Positions 11,746 to 23,503 of a stretch of 64,000 bases of DNA are shown here, piece after piece. Origin of the DNA: Hyperoodon ampullatus. Lineage: Eukaryota; Chordata; Mammalia; Artiodactyla; Ziphiidae. Location of the stretch: contig OX457060.1 of NCBI GenBank assembly GCA_949752795.1, positions 3,587,454 through 3,651,453 of the forward strand, read 5' to 3'. The notes under the pieces were generated by a model. It did not search any database. It was not told where the DNA came from and was given only the letters and a program-made list of their open reading frames with translations. Position 1 is the first letter of the stretch. Every line of letters begins with the position of its first letter. The position numbers and the translations under genes are program-made.

Positions 11746-12197
11746 TGCCGTGGAGGCCACTAGAATGTACCTCTCAGATCTCTGATTGCAGTTAGCATAG
11801 TTGAATGAGGGCACCAGCTATTGCCCTCTGCAATTCATCACTGTTTGCACCAAGGTTTTGCTTCCCATGGACTGCTCCCAGGCAATGACTGAGCATGGCA
11901 CAGATACTAAGGCAGGTCCATTCCTGGGAGATGCCAGACTCCTCTGACAGATGACTCTGAGAAATACTAAAACAACCGTCCAAGCTGTCCTTAGAACAGC
12001 ACTGGGGTGTAAGATGCTTACATCCAATCTTCCTTCCCTCATTCTTTCACTCAGAATCAGACTTGCATTGTAATCTGATGGCTCTCCCAGTCTCCCTTTT
12101 TTGCCTCCCCGTTTTCTCCAATAGTCATTTCCTCTAGCACATTTCTTGCATGATTAATCTTGTTTTGCATCATTTCTCAGGGACCTGGACTTACACA
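11746..12197 (+). mobile_element. ERV-L provirus 5' LTR
   Basis: Homologous over its length to 13552-14010. Shared landmarks are 'ctctcagatctc', 'gggcaccagctattgccctctg', 'aatgactgagcatggca', 'gtaagatgcttacatcc' and a shared 3' region ('catttcttgcat', 'ggacctggact'). It ends in TTACACA and is followed after two bases by a primer-binding-like site. The family is an ERV-L type (LTR33- or MLT2-like), but I cannot fix the exact name. Confidence 0.75.
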
Positions 12198-13551
12198 AGT
12201 GGTACCAGAAGTGGTCCAAGAAAACAGGTGGTAAGATAGAAACTTGGACTGACTCATCTACTGCTATCCAAAGAGAATGCCAACCAGGTTTGTAGGTGGG
12301 GCATAGGTAGTTCCTGGCACAAGATGGTAGCTCAGTTGCTAAAGATTCCACCAGTGTTAACCTGGGAAAATGGCCCAGTGGAGGGGAATGCTGTGGCAGA
12401 TGTGATGACACAGGCATTTGAAAAACATGGGAAGGAACAATGCCTACAAAGATAGTAAAATTGGGTAGTTACTATCAAGTTGTATTGATGTCTGCAGAGA
12501 AATCATGAGAGACTGAAAGCCATTAACAACAAGCAATTTTTGGTTAAGTGAGAGAGTCATAGGCCTTTGGGATAGCTTACAAAGAGACCTTTATCATCAT
12601 CAGGGGAAGGGAATACACAGCTGAATGGCAGGATGAAGACCTAATTGTTAGAGTAGCAGAGCTCCAGAGACATTAAAATGCTCAGCTAAGGCAGGTCTGC
12701 AATAGCCTTCCAAGGGCACTGAAGTACTGGATAGAGGAAGCAAGTACAGTATAGGGTTTGGGTGGATGGGGCGCCTGCCTTCAAGACACAGTGTATGTGT
12801 TAAATCAGAGACCTCTGTATGGTGCTGTGTCCTCATTAGGAAGAATACATGGGTCTGGGAAGAAGCAGAAGTGACCCCACTTACTATGACACCCAATGCC
12901 CCACCGAGGAATTTTGTGCTTCCTGTACCCACAACTCTTGATTCTGCAGGTTAGACATCCAAGTCCCCAAAGAGGGCACACTTGTGCCAGAGGATATAAC
13001 AAGGACCCCCATTGAATTACACGCTGCAGCTGCTGCCAGGGCGCTTTGAGCTCGGTGTGTCCAGGCACCAGCAAGTGAGAAGAATCACTATTCATCAAGA
13101 GTAGTTGACCTTGATCAGCAGGGGGGCTGCTTTTACACAATAGGGACAAGGAGAAACACACGTGGAAACCAGCGATCCACTTGGGTGCCTCCTGGTGCTC
13201 TCTGTTGTAGCCATGAATGGACATACAATGCAACCCGGCCTGGGAAACGTATGATTACCAATGGTTCAGACCCTTCCAGAATGAAAGTTTGGGTCACATC
13301 ACCAGGTAAGTCAATAAGACCGGCCGAAGTGATTGCTGAGGATGAGGGGACTTGTGAATGGATGGTAAAGGAGGGAGAGGATGAATACCAGTTGTGGCTC
13401 TGAGATCAACTCTAGCGACAGAGACTATAGCTTGTGCTACTAAATGCCCTCTTCTGAGTTTCCTCTCAGGAAGAAATGCCCACAGGAAAAGAGAGGAACT
13501 GCCTCCCAAACCTGTGGGAAGAGGCAGATCTGTGTGAGGCTAAGGGTAGAC
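12198..13551 (+). pseudogene. ERV-L internal region, decayed
   Basis: About 1.35 kb between two related LTRs. Positions 12200-12217 resemble the tRNA-Leu primer-binding site of ERV-L elements. The 3' half, about 12760-13400, resembles the end of ERV-L pol, including the dUTPase-like region about 12895-13205, followed by a short pol tail in the open stretch 13185-13403. Frames are broken by stops and shifts, and gag and most of pol (protease, reverse transcriptase) are missing, so the copy is inert. The assignment is from memory of the family. Confidence 0.65.
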
Positions 13552-14010
13552 TGTGGTGGCTGTGAGCATGTACCTTTCAGATCTCCAACTGCAAGGAGTA
13601 TAATTGGCCAAGGGCCCCAGCTACTGCTCTCTGAAATCCATGGCTGGATTCACTCTAAGGCCACACATCTTGCAGGCTGCTCCCAGCCAATGACTGAGTG
13701 TGGCAGAGAAACTGAAGTTCCTGGGAGATGTGGGACTCATCTGGAGGGTGACTTTGCTTAAGGACTCCCTGATGGTCTTGCTCCACTTTCCTTAACCTAC
13801 TCTGCAGTTTAAGATGCTTCCACCCAGCCCACCTCTGGTCCTTTCCTCTCTCCTTCACTCAGGGTCAGATTTACCTTATGTTCACAGTCCAGAATCTCTC
13901 CCAGACTCCCCTGGCTCCCTCCCCATTTTCTCTCACAGGCATCACCTTAATACATTTCTTACATATTCAATCCTGTCTGGGTGTAAATTTCTTGGAGGAC
14001 CTGGACTAAA
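13552..14010 (+). mobile_element. ERV-L provirus 3' LTR
   Basis: Pairs with 11746-12197 in the same orientation. It shares 'gtacctttcagatctcc', 'ccaatgactgagtgtggca', 'taagatgcttccaccc', 'ttcactcagggtcag' and 'catttcttacatattcaatcctgtc'. The two LTRs are strongly diverged from each other, so the insertion is old. Confidence 0.75.
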
Positions 14011-15355
14011 CCCCTGCCCTAAGCCCTCAGCAGTCAGTGATAACTTCCTATTTGAACGTTTATAGCACTTGCCCCCACCGCTCACCTGACACTTCCCAAA
14101 TGCTACCTAGAAAACAAAATTTATCTTTCCATGCCCACATCTTCCCAATTAGTTTAGAAGTCTAAAGAATTAATTATCTTGGAGATAGCTACCATTATGT
14201 CACACTTGTCAACCTCTGCACTTCACCAAGTGCCCTATACCTAGAAAGAACTCAGTGCAATGGTCATAGGAAAGAGGTTGTCAGAGATGCTGAGTTGTTC
14301 AGACTATCTTGCACCCCAGGATTGATGTTCCACACTTACTTCAAGTTCCTGGTGTACTCTATCTTTCTCCACTCTCCAAATCCCCTACTCAAAGAGTTCC
14401 CCGTCTTTACAGGGTGGTTTCATCTTTAGTTTCCTGTCCCCAAACCCCATACATTTTACCACATACAATGACTCAGTAGAGGATGTGGCATAGACAGCTA
14501 CCTGGCAACCAAATTTTTGTGACCCCCTTTCTGTAGGGTGGCGTTGTTGCTAAAAAGAGGCTAGCCAGGCAGGGAGCACACTGCCAAGCTTGCTCCTGTA
14601 TCCAGGGGTAGCTGGGATCTTTAAGAGGCAGGACTCCTCTTTCACTTGTCTCCTTCCCTATTCTCCAGTTGAATACAGGTATGGATGGTGAGGCCACAAG
14701 ATGGAAGAGGCCTGGGTCCCTGAATCACCAAGTGGAGGAAAGCTGCCCACCATGTGGAGGAACACCTACACTGGAATGTTGGATGAGCGAACAATAAGCT
14801 TCTATTATGTTAGGTCAGTGAAATTTGGGGGTTGGTTTTTTACAGTTGCTAGCATTATTCTAAATAATACAGAAATCATTTGTCCTTTTCTTGGCCACTC
14901 ACCATCTTAACTCCCTTTTATTTAGAGGAAGTGTCCTTTTATGGGACTCTTGAGGACAAACGGATTAGATCCTTCTCATGCTAGGGTGTGGGAATGTTAC
15001 TTAGTCTCTGACAATCTGACACATTCCCACTCGAGACTCTGAATGTGGGAGTAATGCAAAGATACATGACAATATAGAAACCGTTCACAGTGGTGGTATG
15101 GCCCTGAGAATCCAGGGGCAGTGGCAGCAAGGCCTGGCAACAATGTTTTTTAGGTCAAAGTCCTAACAAGACTGTTCTTGTGGCATGACCTTTGCTGTGT
15201 TTTCCTGCTTCTAGATTCACTTGCTTTTTCACTTTTCTTCATCCTTCTTGACAATTCCTTCCTTGCAATAATAAATTACCTTCTTCAAAGCTCCAGAATT
15301 TGTGTCATCTACACTATCTTTCCTATATACACTGGCCTCTCCTCCCAAGCTAGAG
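14011..15355. other. Unassigned intergenic sequence
   Basis: I see no gene. Short open frames (14473-14697 minus, 14701-14910 plus, 15178-15378 plus) have no recognisable domain. Confidence 0.45.
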
Positions 15356-15359
15356 TCAA

Positions 15360-15550
15360 CAGGATGACCATTTATTAAGCACCCAGCACTGTAAAGGCAC
15401 TCTAAATATGCTGTCCCACAATTTAATCCTTCCATTTCTTCTATAGGGTCAGTATTATTATTGCTGTTAATAAACGGGAAAATCGCAGCTCAAAGAGATA
15501 AACTGATTTTTTCAGTGCTTGTGAGTGTTACTTGGAATTCAATTTTGATG
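15360..15550 (-). repeat. MIR SINE, antisense
   Basis: 'tttattaagcacccagcactgtaaaggcac...gtcagtattattattgctg...gggaaaatcgcagctcaaagag' is reverse-complement MIR. Confidence 0.65.
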
Positions 15551-15764
15551 GCATCAAAGCATGTATTTCCATTGCACCAGAAACCCTTCACCAACTCCTA
15601 ATTACTGCAGTGCTTCTTTCTAGGGTCTCTTATAGCCTACAATCATCTGATTCTGGAAGTATGGAATAATATCAATATTTACTTAATCCTTTCCTATACA
15701 TAGAAGTGGTTGTAAAGAAAATTTTCTTGTTGCAACTGTTTTCTAAGGCTTCAAAGAATATGTG

Positions 15765-15942
15765 TTCTTCTTTTCCTTTCTTGTCCTTCCCTTCACTTTT
15801 CTTCCTTTTCCTTCCCTTCCTTTTCATCCTTCCTTATTTTCTCTTTCTCTCTTACCCTCCCTCCTTTCCCTTCTCCCTCCCTCCCTCCCTTCCTTCCTTC
15901 CTTCCTTCCTTCATTCTTTCCTTCTTTCCTTCCTCTTTGACA
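15765..15942. repeat. Pyrimidine-rich (TTCC)n/(CCCT)n tract
   Basis: About 180 bases almost purely C and T on the + strand, ending in a perfect (ccttc)/(cctt) run. The open frames across it are low-complexity artefacts. Confidence 0.9.
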
Positions 15943-15989
15943 AAACAACAAATCATGTGGGATAGCAGATAGTACATGGTGGCATTACT

Positions 15990-16125
15990 TCAGTCAGCTC
16001 CAGGGGAGCTGACTTTCCTTAGAATGCATTGCAATCTAAGATGCTTCTTCCCAACCTTCCTTCCTTGTTTCTCTCATTCACTTAGGGTCACTCACACTTG
16101 CATCAACCATAAGGTTGGGTGCACC
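15990..16125 (+). mobile_element. ERV-L LTR fragment
   Basis: 'cttagaatgcattgcaatctaagatgcttcttcccaaccttccttcc...cattcacttagggtca' matches the middle of the two ERV-L LTRs at 11746 and 13552. Truncated at both ends. Confidence 0.6.
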
Positions 16126-17880
16126 ATACCCTAATGGAAAGTGATAATCTTTATTACTTTTGATATTCCTCACTAAGTATGTCTCAAATATCAACAACAC
16201 TCTTGGGAAACTATAGGTTTCCTGTGCTCCACGAGAAAGAAGCTGCCTCTAATGATGGAGCTGAGGGTCAGATAGCTCCATTTTCCCAGAGAAACTGGAG
16301 TAGGGAGAGACGAAGTCTTTCAGTGATTGAATACCTCCCCTGTATTAGGGACCATTGGTCCTAGAAACATAGAAATAAAAATTATAGAATCCTTACCCTA
16401 AACAACCTTATGGTCCAGTGGAGAGTCATATATTAATAGTTATCTTTTCCAGTTTCTAGATGTTAACTTTAATTGCTTTAGAACAGCATAATTCATACCA
16501 AATGCTTTAAACCATCCATTATAATAGAAATAATTGTGAAATTAGCATAGATCATATAACCTGTTAGAATGATAGCAGGAATTATCAAAGAAAAAGAAGT
16601 GAGGAGAAGCCACTAATTAAAAGAAACATTTCTTAATCCAGTACCATGACTCTTGACTTAGAATTTTCTGAACAGTTGGAAGAGGGCTAGAAAGGAGGAG
16701 GATGAGGGGAAATGAAAGAATATTTCTTGTATTATGGCTGCATTTTAATTTAAATGCAACCCAGTATCCAGAAATGGGGAGAATCATTAACACTCTTTTG
16801 TTTGAAATGGAAAAGGCCATCCTCAAGGGTAGTAGAATCAGTATACTCAGAAGGCAATGCTGGAACTGTTCTTGTGAGCTCAAGGACTCTTTCTTCAAAT
16901 CCACATCATTTTTCTTATCTTCTACCATTCCAGTTGGATGTCTGTACCCATTATACCATAGTTCTGAACACATACATCCCAAACCTAGAGCCAGGTATAA
17001 ATACAGATAGAATTGGAGTGTAATGTGGGTGGGAAGGGCGAAGTTAGCAAAACCTGAACAAGTAATTTTAATTCAACTGATCAAGAAGGTACTGTCATAG
17101 AAGTAGGGACAAACCATGGGAACACAAAAGAAAAATGTAGCAATTTTGTGGGATGGAAATCATGTTGGATATTAGAAGGAAGGGAACTAAGGCCATCAGG
17201 AAAAGCAAGAGGGGGAAGGGAGTGTTCTTAGAGAAAGTTAAGGCTATCTAGTGGGCCAGGTGGAGGGGGTAGGAGAAAGCCCCAAGCAAAGGACTGAACT
17301 GGTAGAGGAGAGAAAAGGGAAAGCCATCAGTGGCCTAAGTGGCAGATTTTTGCTTCATAGGACTGAACAAGGTGGGAGGTTGAGAGGTGGAAGTAGAAAA
17401 GGGACAGGTTGTTGGGCGGAGCACAGAGGGAAAGCAGAAGCAAAGAGGTAGGAAGACAGAGAACTGGTTAGAGAATTAGAATCACTAAGAATCATAAGCC
17501 TCTTTTTGTTGAGAAAGACAAGGACCTTTAGGATAGAGGGACCAGGGTAGCATGTTCAATGGCAGCAGGAACAACATAAATGATTCAAGCCAGAGCTAAG
17601 ATTCCAAACTGAAGTCTGCTAATGAGACACTTTCTGCCACCCAGGTAACCAGTGAAAGTGTAAGGCTCTCTTACACAGATATCACCAATAAAATGTAGAA
17701 ATTGATAAAAGCTATAAATTAGGAACAAAAAGCAGATGGGAGTTTAGAGAAAGAAGAGGTTGCTTATAATGGGAAATTGTGGAAATGTTTTGCAGAAGAA
17801 ATGGTGTTTGAAACTGGAGGCATTAGATTTGGACATGCAGAGATAGCATTGAAGAGAACAGCAAGGCAAGAATCTTCAGT
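16126..17880. other. Mostly unassigned intergenic sequence
   Basis: No gene is evident. A short antisense L2-end-like stretch lies near 16335-16440 ('cccctgtattagggaccattggtcctag...cttatggtccagtggagag'). The open frames at 16617-17023 on both strands lack any recognisable domain. Confidence 0.45.
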
Positions 17881-17891
17881 GACCTAGTGTA

Positions 17892-18452
17892 GTGTTGGGA
17901 ATGATGTCCCCCCAAAAGTTATGTCCAAGCCCTAACCCCTGGCACCTCTGTGAATGTGACCTTATTTGGAAATAGATCTTTGCATATGTAATCTTGTTAT
18001 TGATCTCGAGATGAAGTCATCCTGGACTTAGGGTGGGCCCTAAATCCAATGACTGGTACCCTAACAAGAAAAGGAAGAGGGAGATCACAGACAAGGAGAC
18101 ACAGGGAAGAAGCCCATGTGAAGATGGAGATTGGAGTGATGCTACCACAACCTTAGGAACACCAGAGCATGGACCAGATTCAGTGTGAAGAAAGGGTATG
18201 GGAAATGTAGGAGGAAAGGGGTGGTAGAGAGAACCTCCGGGTTCCAGGTCCTGGAAGTGGAACAACCAGGAACCACCAGAAGCTGGGAGAGACAAGAAAC
18301 GATTCTCCTCTAGAGCCTTTGAAGGAAGATTGTCCCTGCTGACCCCATAATTTTGGTCTCTTGTCCTCCAGAACTGTGAGAAAATAAATTTCTGTTGTTT
18401 TAAGGCACGAATTTTGTGGTAATAGGTTGCGGCAGCTCTAGGAAACTAATGT
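17892..18452 (+). mobile_element. MaLR-like (MLT1-type) LTR with an internal insertion
   Basis: Contains the MaLR signatures 'gatgtccccccaaaagttatgtccaagccctaacccctggcacc', 'gtgaccttatttggaaatagatc', 'agggtgggccctaaatccaatgactgg' and 'ctccagaactgtgagaaaataaatttctgttgttttaagg'. It ends 'gcagctctaggaaactaatgta'. A block at 18169-18265 is foreign to the LTR. Confidence 0.75.
18169..18265 (+). repeat. Local duplicate block, copy A (inside the LTR)
   Basis: 97 bases nearly identical to 18861-18959, including a shared run at 18211-18250 around 'gaggaaaggggtggtagaga'. It interrupts the MaLR-like LTR between 'aggaacaccagagc' and 'ccaggaaccaccagaagctggg'. Confidence 0.9.
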
Positions 18453-18561
18453 ACCTGGTATGATGTTTCTGACTTCTTCCAGCAACTGTGGGCAGTCTGT
18501 GAGCAGAATCAGAGTGATCCAAAGGAAGCGGTGACCCAGGGTTGGGCCTTGGCTTGGTGAT

Positions 18562-18756
18562 CCTTTTTTAAATTTTAGAATAAATATTTATTTATTTTGC
18601 TGTGCCAAGTCTTAGTTGTGGCATGTGGGATCTTCATTGCGGCATGCAGGATCTTTAGTTGCGGCATGTGGGATCTAGTTCCCTGATCAGGGATGGAACC
18701 CTGGTCCCCTGCATTGGTAGTGCAGAGTGTTAGCCACTGGACCACCAGGGAGGTCC
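18562..18756 (-). mobile_element. CHR-type SINE, antisense
   Basis: T-rich tail at 18566 onward, ending 'actggaccaccagggaggtcc'. The target-site duplication tggcttggtgat / tggcatggtgat (one mismatch) lies at 18550-18561 and 18757-18768. Confidence 0.85.
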
Positions 18757-18860
18757 TGGCATGGTGATTGTGATGGAAAGGAGTTGAGGGAGGCTAGAGT
18801 GCTAGAGTAGGTAGAGTTTAAATAGTTATCCTGTGGGAATTAAAAGGTTCTATTGAGGGA

Positions 18861-18959
18861 ATGGACCAGATTCAGTATGAAGAATGGGTGTTGGGGGAAG
18901 GTAGGAGGAAAGGGGTGGTAGAGAGAACCTCCGGGTTCCAGGTTCTGGAAGTGGAGCAA
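18861..18959 (+). repeat. Local duplicate block, copy B
   Basis: 99-base counterpart of 18169-18265, about 690 bases downstream in direct orientation. This copy has no LTR sequence around it. Confidence 0.9.
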
Positions 18960-19269
18960 TTCTTGGTGATTACAAGGCCTAGCTTGTGGGTGGCTGAAGT
19001 GAAACAGAGCTGAAGGCCCTTCTTGTTGAGGAAGTGGAGGCATTCTCAGGCCAGGTAGCCAGAAGATATTGGTATAAAGGCTGAATGAACTCTCTGAGAA
19101 TAGTGGTGGAAGTCAGGTGTGATGGTTAATTTGATGTGTGAACCTAATTATGTTTAGGCTAAGGGATGCCCAGATAGCTGGTAAACATTATTTCTGGGTG
19201 TGTCTGTGAGGATGTCTCTAGAAGAGGTTTGTATTTGATTGAGTATACTGGGTAAAAAAGGATCATCTT

Positions 19270-19474
19270 GGGGCCTCCCTGGTGGCGCAGTGGTTGAGAG
19301 TCCGCCTGCCGATGCAGGGGACATGGGTTCGTGCCCCGGTCCGGGAAGATCCCACATGCCGCGGAGCGGCTAGGCCCGTGAGCTATGGCCGCTGAGCCTG
19401 TGTGTCCGGAGCCTGTGCTCTGCAACGGGAGAGGCCACAACAGTGAGAGGCCCGCGTACCACAAAAAAAAAAAA
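19270..19474 (+). mobile_element. CHR-type SINE, short young form
   Basis: 'ggcctccctggtggcgcagtggttgagagtccgcctgccgatgcagg' with an A tail. Target-site duplication aaaaaggatcatctt at 19255-19269 and 19475-19489. High CpG content suggests a fairly recent insertion. Confidence 0.9.
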
Positions 19475-20889
19475 AAAAAGGATCATCTTCACCAATGTGG
19501 GTGAGCATCATCCAATCCATTGGGGGCCTGAGTAGGCCAAAAGGGCAGAGGAAAGCCAAATTCCCTGTCTCTGCTTGAGCTGAAACATCCATTTTCTCCT
19601 GCCCTAGGATATCTGCTTTCCTGATTCTAGGGCTTTTGGACTCAGATGGAGACTTATATCATTCACTCTCCAGCCTCCTTTTCTCAGACTTTTGGACTCA
19701 AACTGAATTGCACAACAGGCTTTCATGGTTCTCCATCTTTCTTTCTTTTTTTTTAAATAAGACCATATAATCTTTAATATTCATTGATACATGTGTAAAC
19801 ATGCAATAAACTATGAATATTATAGAGTGTTTTCTTTTTTAATTGAGATATAATTGACATATAACATTATATTAGTTTCAGGTATACAACATAATGATTC
19901 TATATTTGTATATATTGTGGAGTGGTCACCACAACAAATCTAGTTAACATACGTCACCATACATAGTTACAAATTTTTTTTCTTGTGATGAGAACTTTTA
20001 AGATCTACTCTCTTAGCAACTTTCAAATATGAAATACAGTATTATTAACTATAGTCACCATACTGTACATTACATCCCCATGACTTATTTATTTTATTCC
20101 TGGAAATTTGTACCTTTTGACCCCCCTCATCAATTTTGCTCCCCCTTCTCTCTCTGTCTCTGTCACCAATCTGAGCTCTCTCTTTTTTTTTTTTAAGATT
20201 CCACATATAAATGAGATCATACAGTATTTGTCTTTCTCTGACTGATTTATTTCACTTAGCATAAAACCCTTAAGGTCCACCCATTGCAAGATTTCATTCT
20301 TCCTCATGCCTGAATAATATTAGGATATATACATATATATATAATATACACATATAAAATAATATTTTATTTATCCATTTATCGATTGGTGGACACTTAG
20401 GCAGTTTCCATCTGCCTAAGCTAGTTTGGCTATTGTAAATAATGCTTCATTGAACATGGTGGTACATATACCTTTTCAAATTAGTGTTTTCATTTTCTTT
20501 GGATAAATACCCAGAAGTGGAACTGCTAGATCCAGTGACAGTTCTATTTTTAGTTTTTTGAGGAACCTCCATACTGTTTTCCATAGTGGCTGTATCAATT
20601 TACATTCCTACCAAGAGTGCACAAGTGTTCCCTTTTCTCCACATCCTCACTAACACTTGTTATTTCTTAACTATTTGGTAATAGCCATTCTAACAAGTGT
20701 GAGGCTAAAACCTCATTGTGGTTTTGATTTGCATTTCCCTGATGATTAGTGACGTTGAGCATCTTTCCAGGTACCCATTAATCATTTGTATGTTTTCTTC
20801 GGAAAAATGTCTATTCAGATCCTCTGTCCATTTTTAAATCAGATTATTATTATTATTTTGCTGTTGAGTTATGAGTTCTCGCTCTCTAT

Positions 20890-21304
20890 TTTTTAATATT
20901 CATGTTATTTTATTGTTTAAAAATTCCATCCATCCTTTAATATTCATTGCAAAATCTGACTCCTCCATTTAAAAAAAAATTTATTTATTTCATTTATTTA
21001 TTTTTGGATGCATTGGGTCTTTGTTGTTGTGCGCGGGCTTTCTCTAGCTGTGGCGAGCGGGGGCTACTCTTTGTTGCGGTGCGTGGGCTTCTCATTGCAG
21101 TGGCTTCTCTTGTTGCGAAGCACAGGCTCTAGGTGCATGGGCTTCAGCAGTTGTGGCTCATGGGCTCTAGAGCGCAGGCTCAGTAATTGTGGCTCAGGGG
21201 CTTAGTTGCTCTGCAGCATGTGAGATCTTCCCAGAACAGGGATCAAACCCATGTCCCCTGCATTGGCAGGCGGATTCTTAACCATTGTGCCACCAGGGAA
21301 GTCC
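20890..21304 (-). mobile_element. CHR-type SINE, antisense, with extra 3' flank
   Basis: The SINE body occupies about 20970-21304 and ends 'tgccaccagggaagt'. About 80 bases of non-SINE, non-L1 sequence (20890-20969) lie between the SINE tail and the resumed L1. The short direct repeat ctctctat at 20882-20889 and 21305-21312 could be the target-site duplication. Confidence 0.8.
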
Positions 21305-22171
21305 CTCTCTATATATTTTGGATGTTAACCCCTTATCAGATATATGATTTGCAAATATTTTCTCTCATTTGGTTGGTTGCCTTTTCATTTTGTTGATTGT
21401 TTCTTTTTCTGTGCAGAAGCTTTTTAGTCTGATGTAGCCCCACCTGTTTATTTTTGCTTTAGTTGCCTTTGTATTTGGTGTCAAATCCAAAAAATCATTG
21501 CCAAGACCAATGTCAAGGAGCTTACTGCCTATGTTTTCTTTTAGAAGTATTGTGGTTTCAGTTCTTACAGTGAAGTCTTGAATCCATTTTGAGTTAATTT
21601 TTGTGTGTGGTGTAACGTAGTCTAGTTTCATTTTTTTGCATGTGGATATCCAGTTTTCCCAACCCTGTTTATTGAAGAGACTTTTCTTTCCCCATTGCAT
21701 ATGCTTGGTTCCTTTATTATAAATTAATTGATCACATATGTGGGGTTTATTTGTTGGCTCTTGATTCTGTTCCATTGATCTACATGTTTGTTTTTATGTC
21801 AATACTATACTGTTTTGATTACTATAGCTTTTTAATAAAGTTTGAAATCAGGAGCACAATGACTCCAGCTTTGCTCTTCTTTCTCAAGACTGCTTTGGCT
21901 ACTGGGGTCTTTTGTGGTTCCATGCAAATTTTAGGATTGTTTGTTCTATTTCTGTGAAAAATGTCATTGGAATTTTGATAGGGATTGTGTTGAATCTATA
22001 GATTGCTTTGGGTAGTATGAATATTTTAACAACATTAATTCTTTCAATCTATGAGTGTGGAATATCTTTCCATTAATTTATGTCTTCTTCAGTTTCTTTC
22101 ATTAATATCTTATCGTTTTCAATGTACAGGTCTTTTACCTCCTTACCTGGGTTAAATTTATTCCCAGGTAT

Positions 22172-22322
22172 CTATGTATGTATGTACGTATGTATGTATG
22201 TATGTATTTATTTATTTATTGGCTGCAGCACACACATGTGGGATCTTCCCTGACCTGGAATTGAACTCGTGCCCCCTGCAGTAGAAGCACAGAGTCTTAA
22301 ACACTGGACCACCAGGGAAATC
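22172..22322 (-). mobile_element. Short CHR-related SINE with (TATG)n tail, antisense
   Basis: Target-site duplication ttattcccaggtat / ttatttccaggtat at 22158-22171 and 22323-22336. The core is 'ggctgcagcacacacatgtgggatcttccctgacc' and the tail has become a (tatg)n microsatellite. Confidence 0.8.
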
Positions 22323-22660
22323 TTATTTCCAGGTATTTTATTCTTTTTGATGCAATTGTAAATGGGTTGTTATCTTAATTTTTCTTTCTGATAACTTGTT
22401 ATTAGTTTAAAGAAATGCAACATATTTTTGCACATTGATTTTGTACCTTGCAACTTTGCTGAATTCATTTATTAGCTCTAACGTTTTTCTGGTTGAGTCT
22501 TTAGTGTTTTCCACATATAATATTTTATTTGCAAATAGTGACAGCTTTACTTCCTTTCTAATTTGGATGCCTTTTTTTTTTCTTGCCTAATTGCTCTGGT
22601 CCATCTTGCAGACAGTAGATAGTGGGACTTCTCCTCCTCCATAACCACATGAGCCAATTC

Positions 22661-23503
22661 TTTTTTTTTTAATTAATTTTATTGAAGTATAGTAGATTTA
22701 CAATGTCACGTTTAATTTCTGCTGTACACTAAAGTGACTCAGTTATGCATATATGTATTTTTTCATATTCTTTTCCATTTTGGTTTATCACAGGATATTG
22801 AATATATTGATAGATCCCTGTGCTATACAGCAGGACCTTGTTGTTTATCCATTCTATATATAATAGTTTGCATTTGTTAATCTCAAACTCCCAATCCTTC
22901 CCTCCACCACTCATACCCTTGGCAACCACAAGTCTGTTCTCTATATTTGTGAGTCTGTTTTTGTTTCATAGGTATGTTCATTTGTGTCATATTTTAGATT
23001 CCACATATAAGTGATATCATATGGTATTTGTCTTTCTCTTTCTGACTTAACATCACTTAGTATGATAATCTCTAGGTCCATCCTTGTTGCTGCAAATGTC
23101 ATTATTTCATTCTTTCTAATGGCTGAGTAATATTCCGTTGTGTATATATACACCACATCTTCTTTATCCATTCATCTGTCATGAAACATTTAGGTTGTTT
23201 CCATGTCTTGGCTATTGTAAATAGTGCTGCTATGAACATAGGGGTGCACGTATCTTTTCAGATTATAGTTTTGTCTGGGTATATGCCCAGGAGTGGGATT
23301 GTTGGATCACATGGCAACTCTATTTTTAGTTTTTTGAGGAACCTCCAAACTGTTCTCCATAGTGGCTGCACTAACTCACATTCCCATCAACAGTGTAAGA
23401 GGGTTCCTTTTTTTCCACACCCTTTCCAGCATTTGTTATTTGTAGACTTTTAATGATGGCCATTCTGACTGGTGTGAGGTGGTACCTCATTGTTGTTTTG
23501 AGC
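22661..23503 (-). mobile_element. L1 LINE 3' end, antisense
   Basis: Begins with the cetartiodactyl L1 3' end in reverse ('attttattgaagtatagtagatttacaatg') and stops inside ORF2. Near-duplicated gagccaattct (22650-22660) and gagccattct (from about 23500) are consistent with target-site duplication within the old LTR. Confidence 0.85.

Larger units (their letters stand above)
19739..22599 (-). mobile_element. L1 LINE, antisense, 5'-truncated
   Basis: Reads from an L1 3' end ('aattgagatataattgacatataac') into ORF2 in reverse. The minus-strand frame 21365-21775 carries typical ORF2 text. The similar octamers tccatctt near 19731 and 22601 suit a target-site duplication. Two SINEs are inserted (20890-21304, 22172-22322). 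Confidence 0.85.

Noticed and set aside
12805..13233. 142-codon minus-strand frame
   Set aside because: It is antisense to the decayed ERV-L pol region and has no recognisable domain.
15706..15972. Ser/Pro/Phe/Leu-rich frames on the + strand
   Set aside because: They are translations of the CT-rich microsatellite at 15765-15942.
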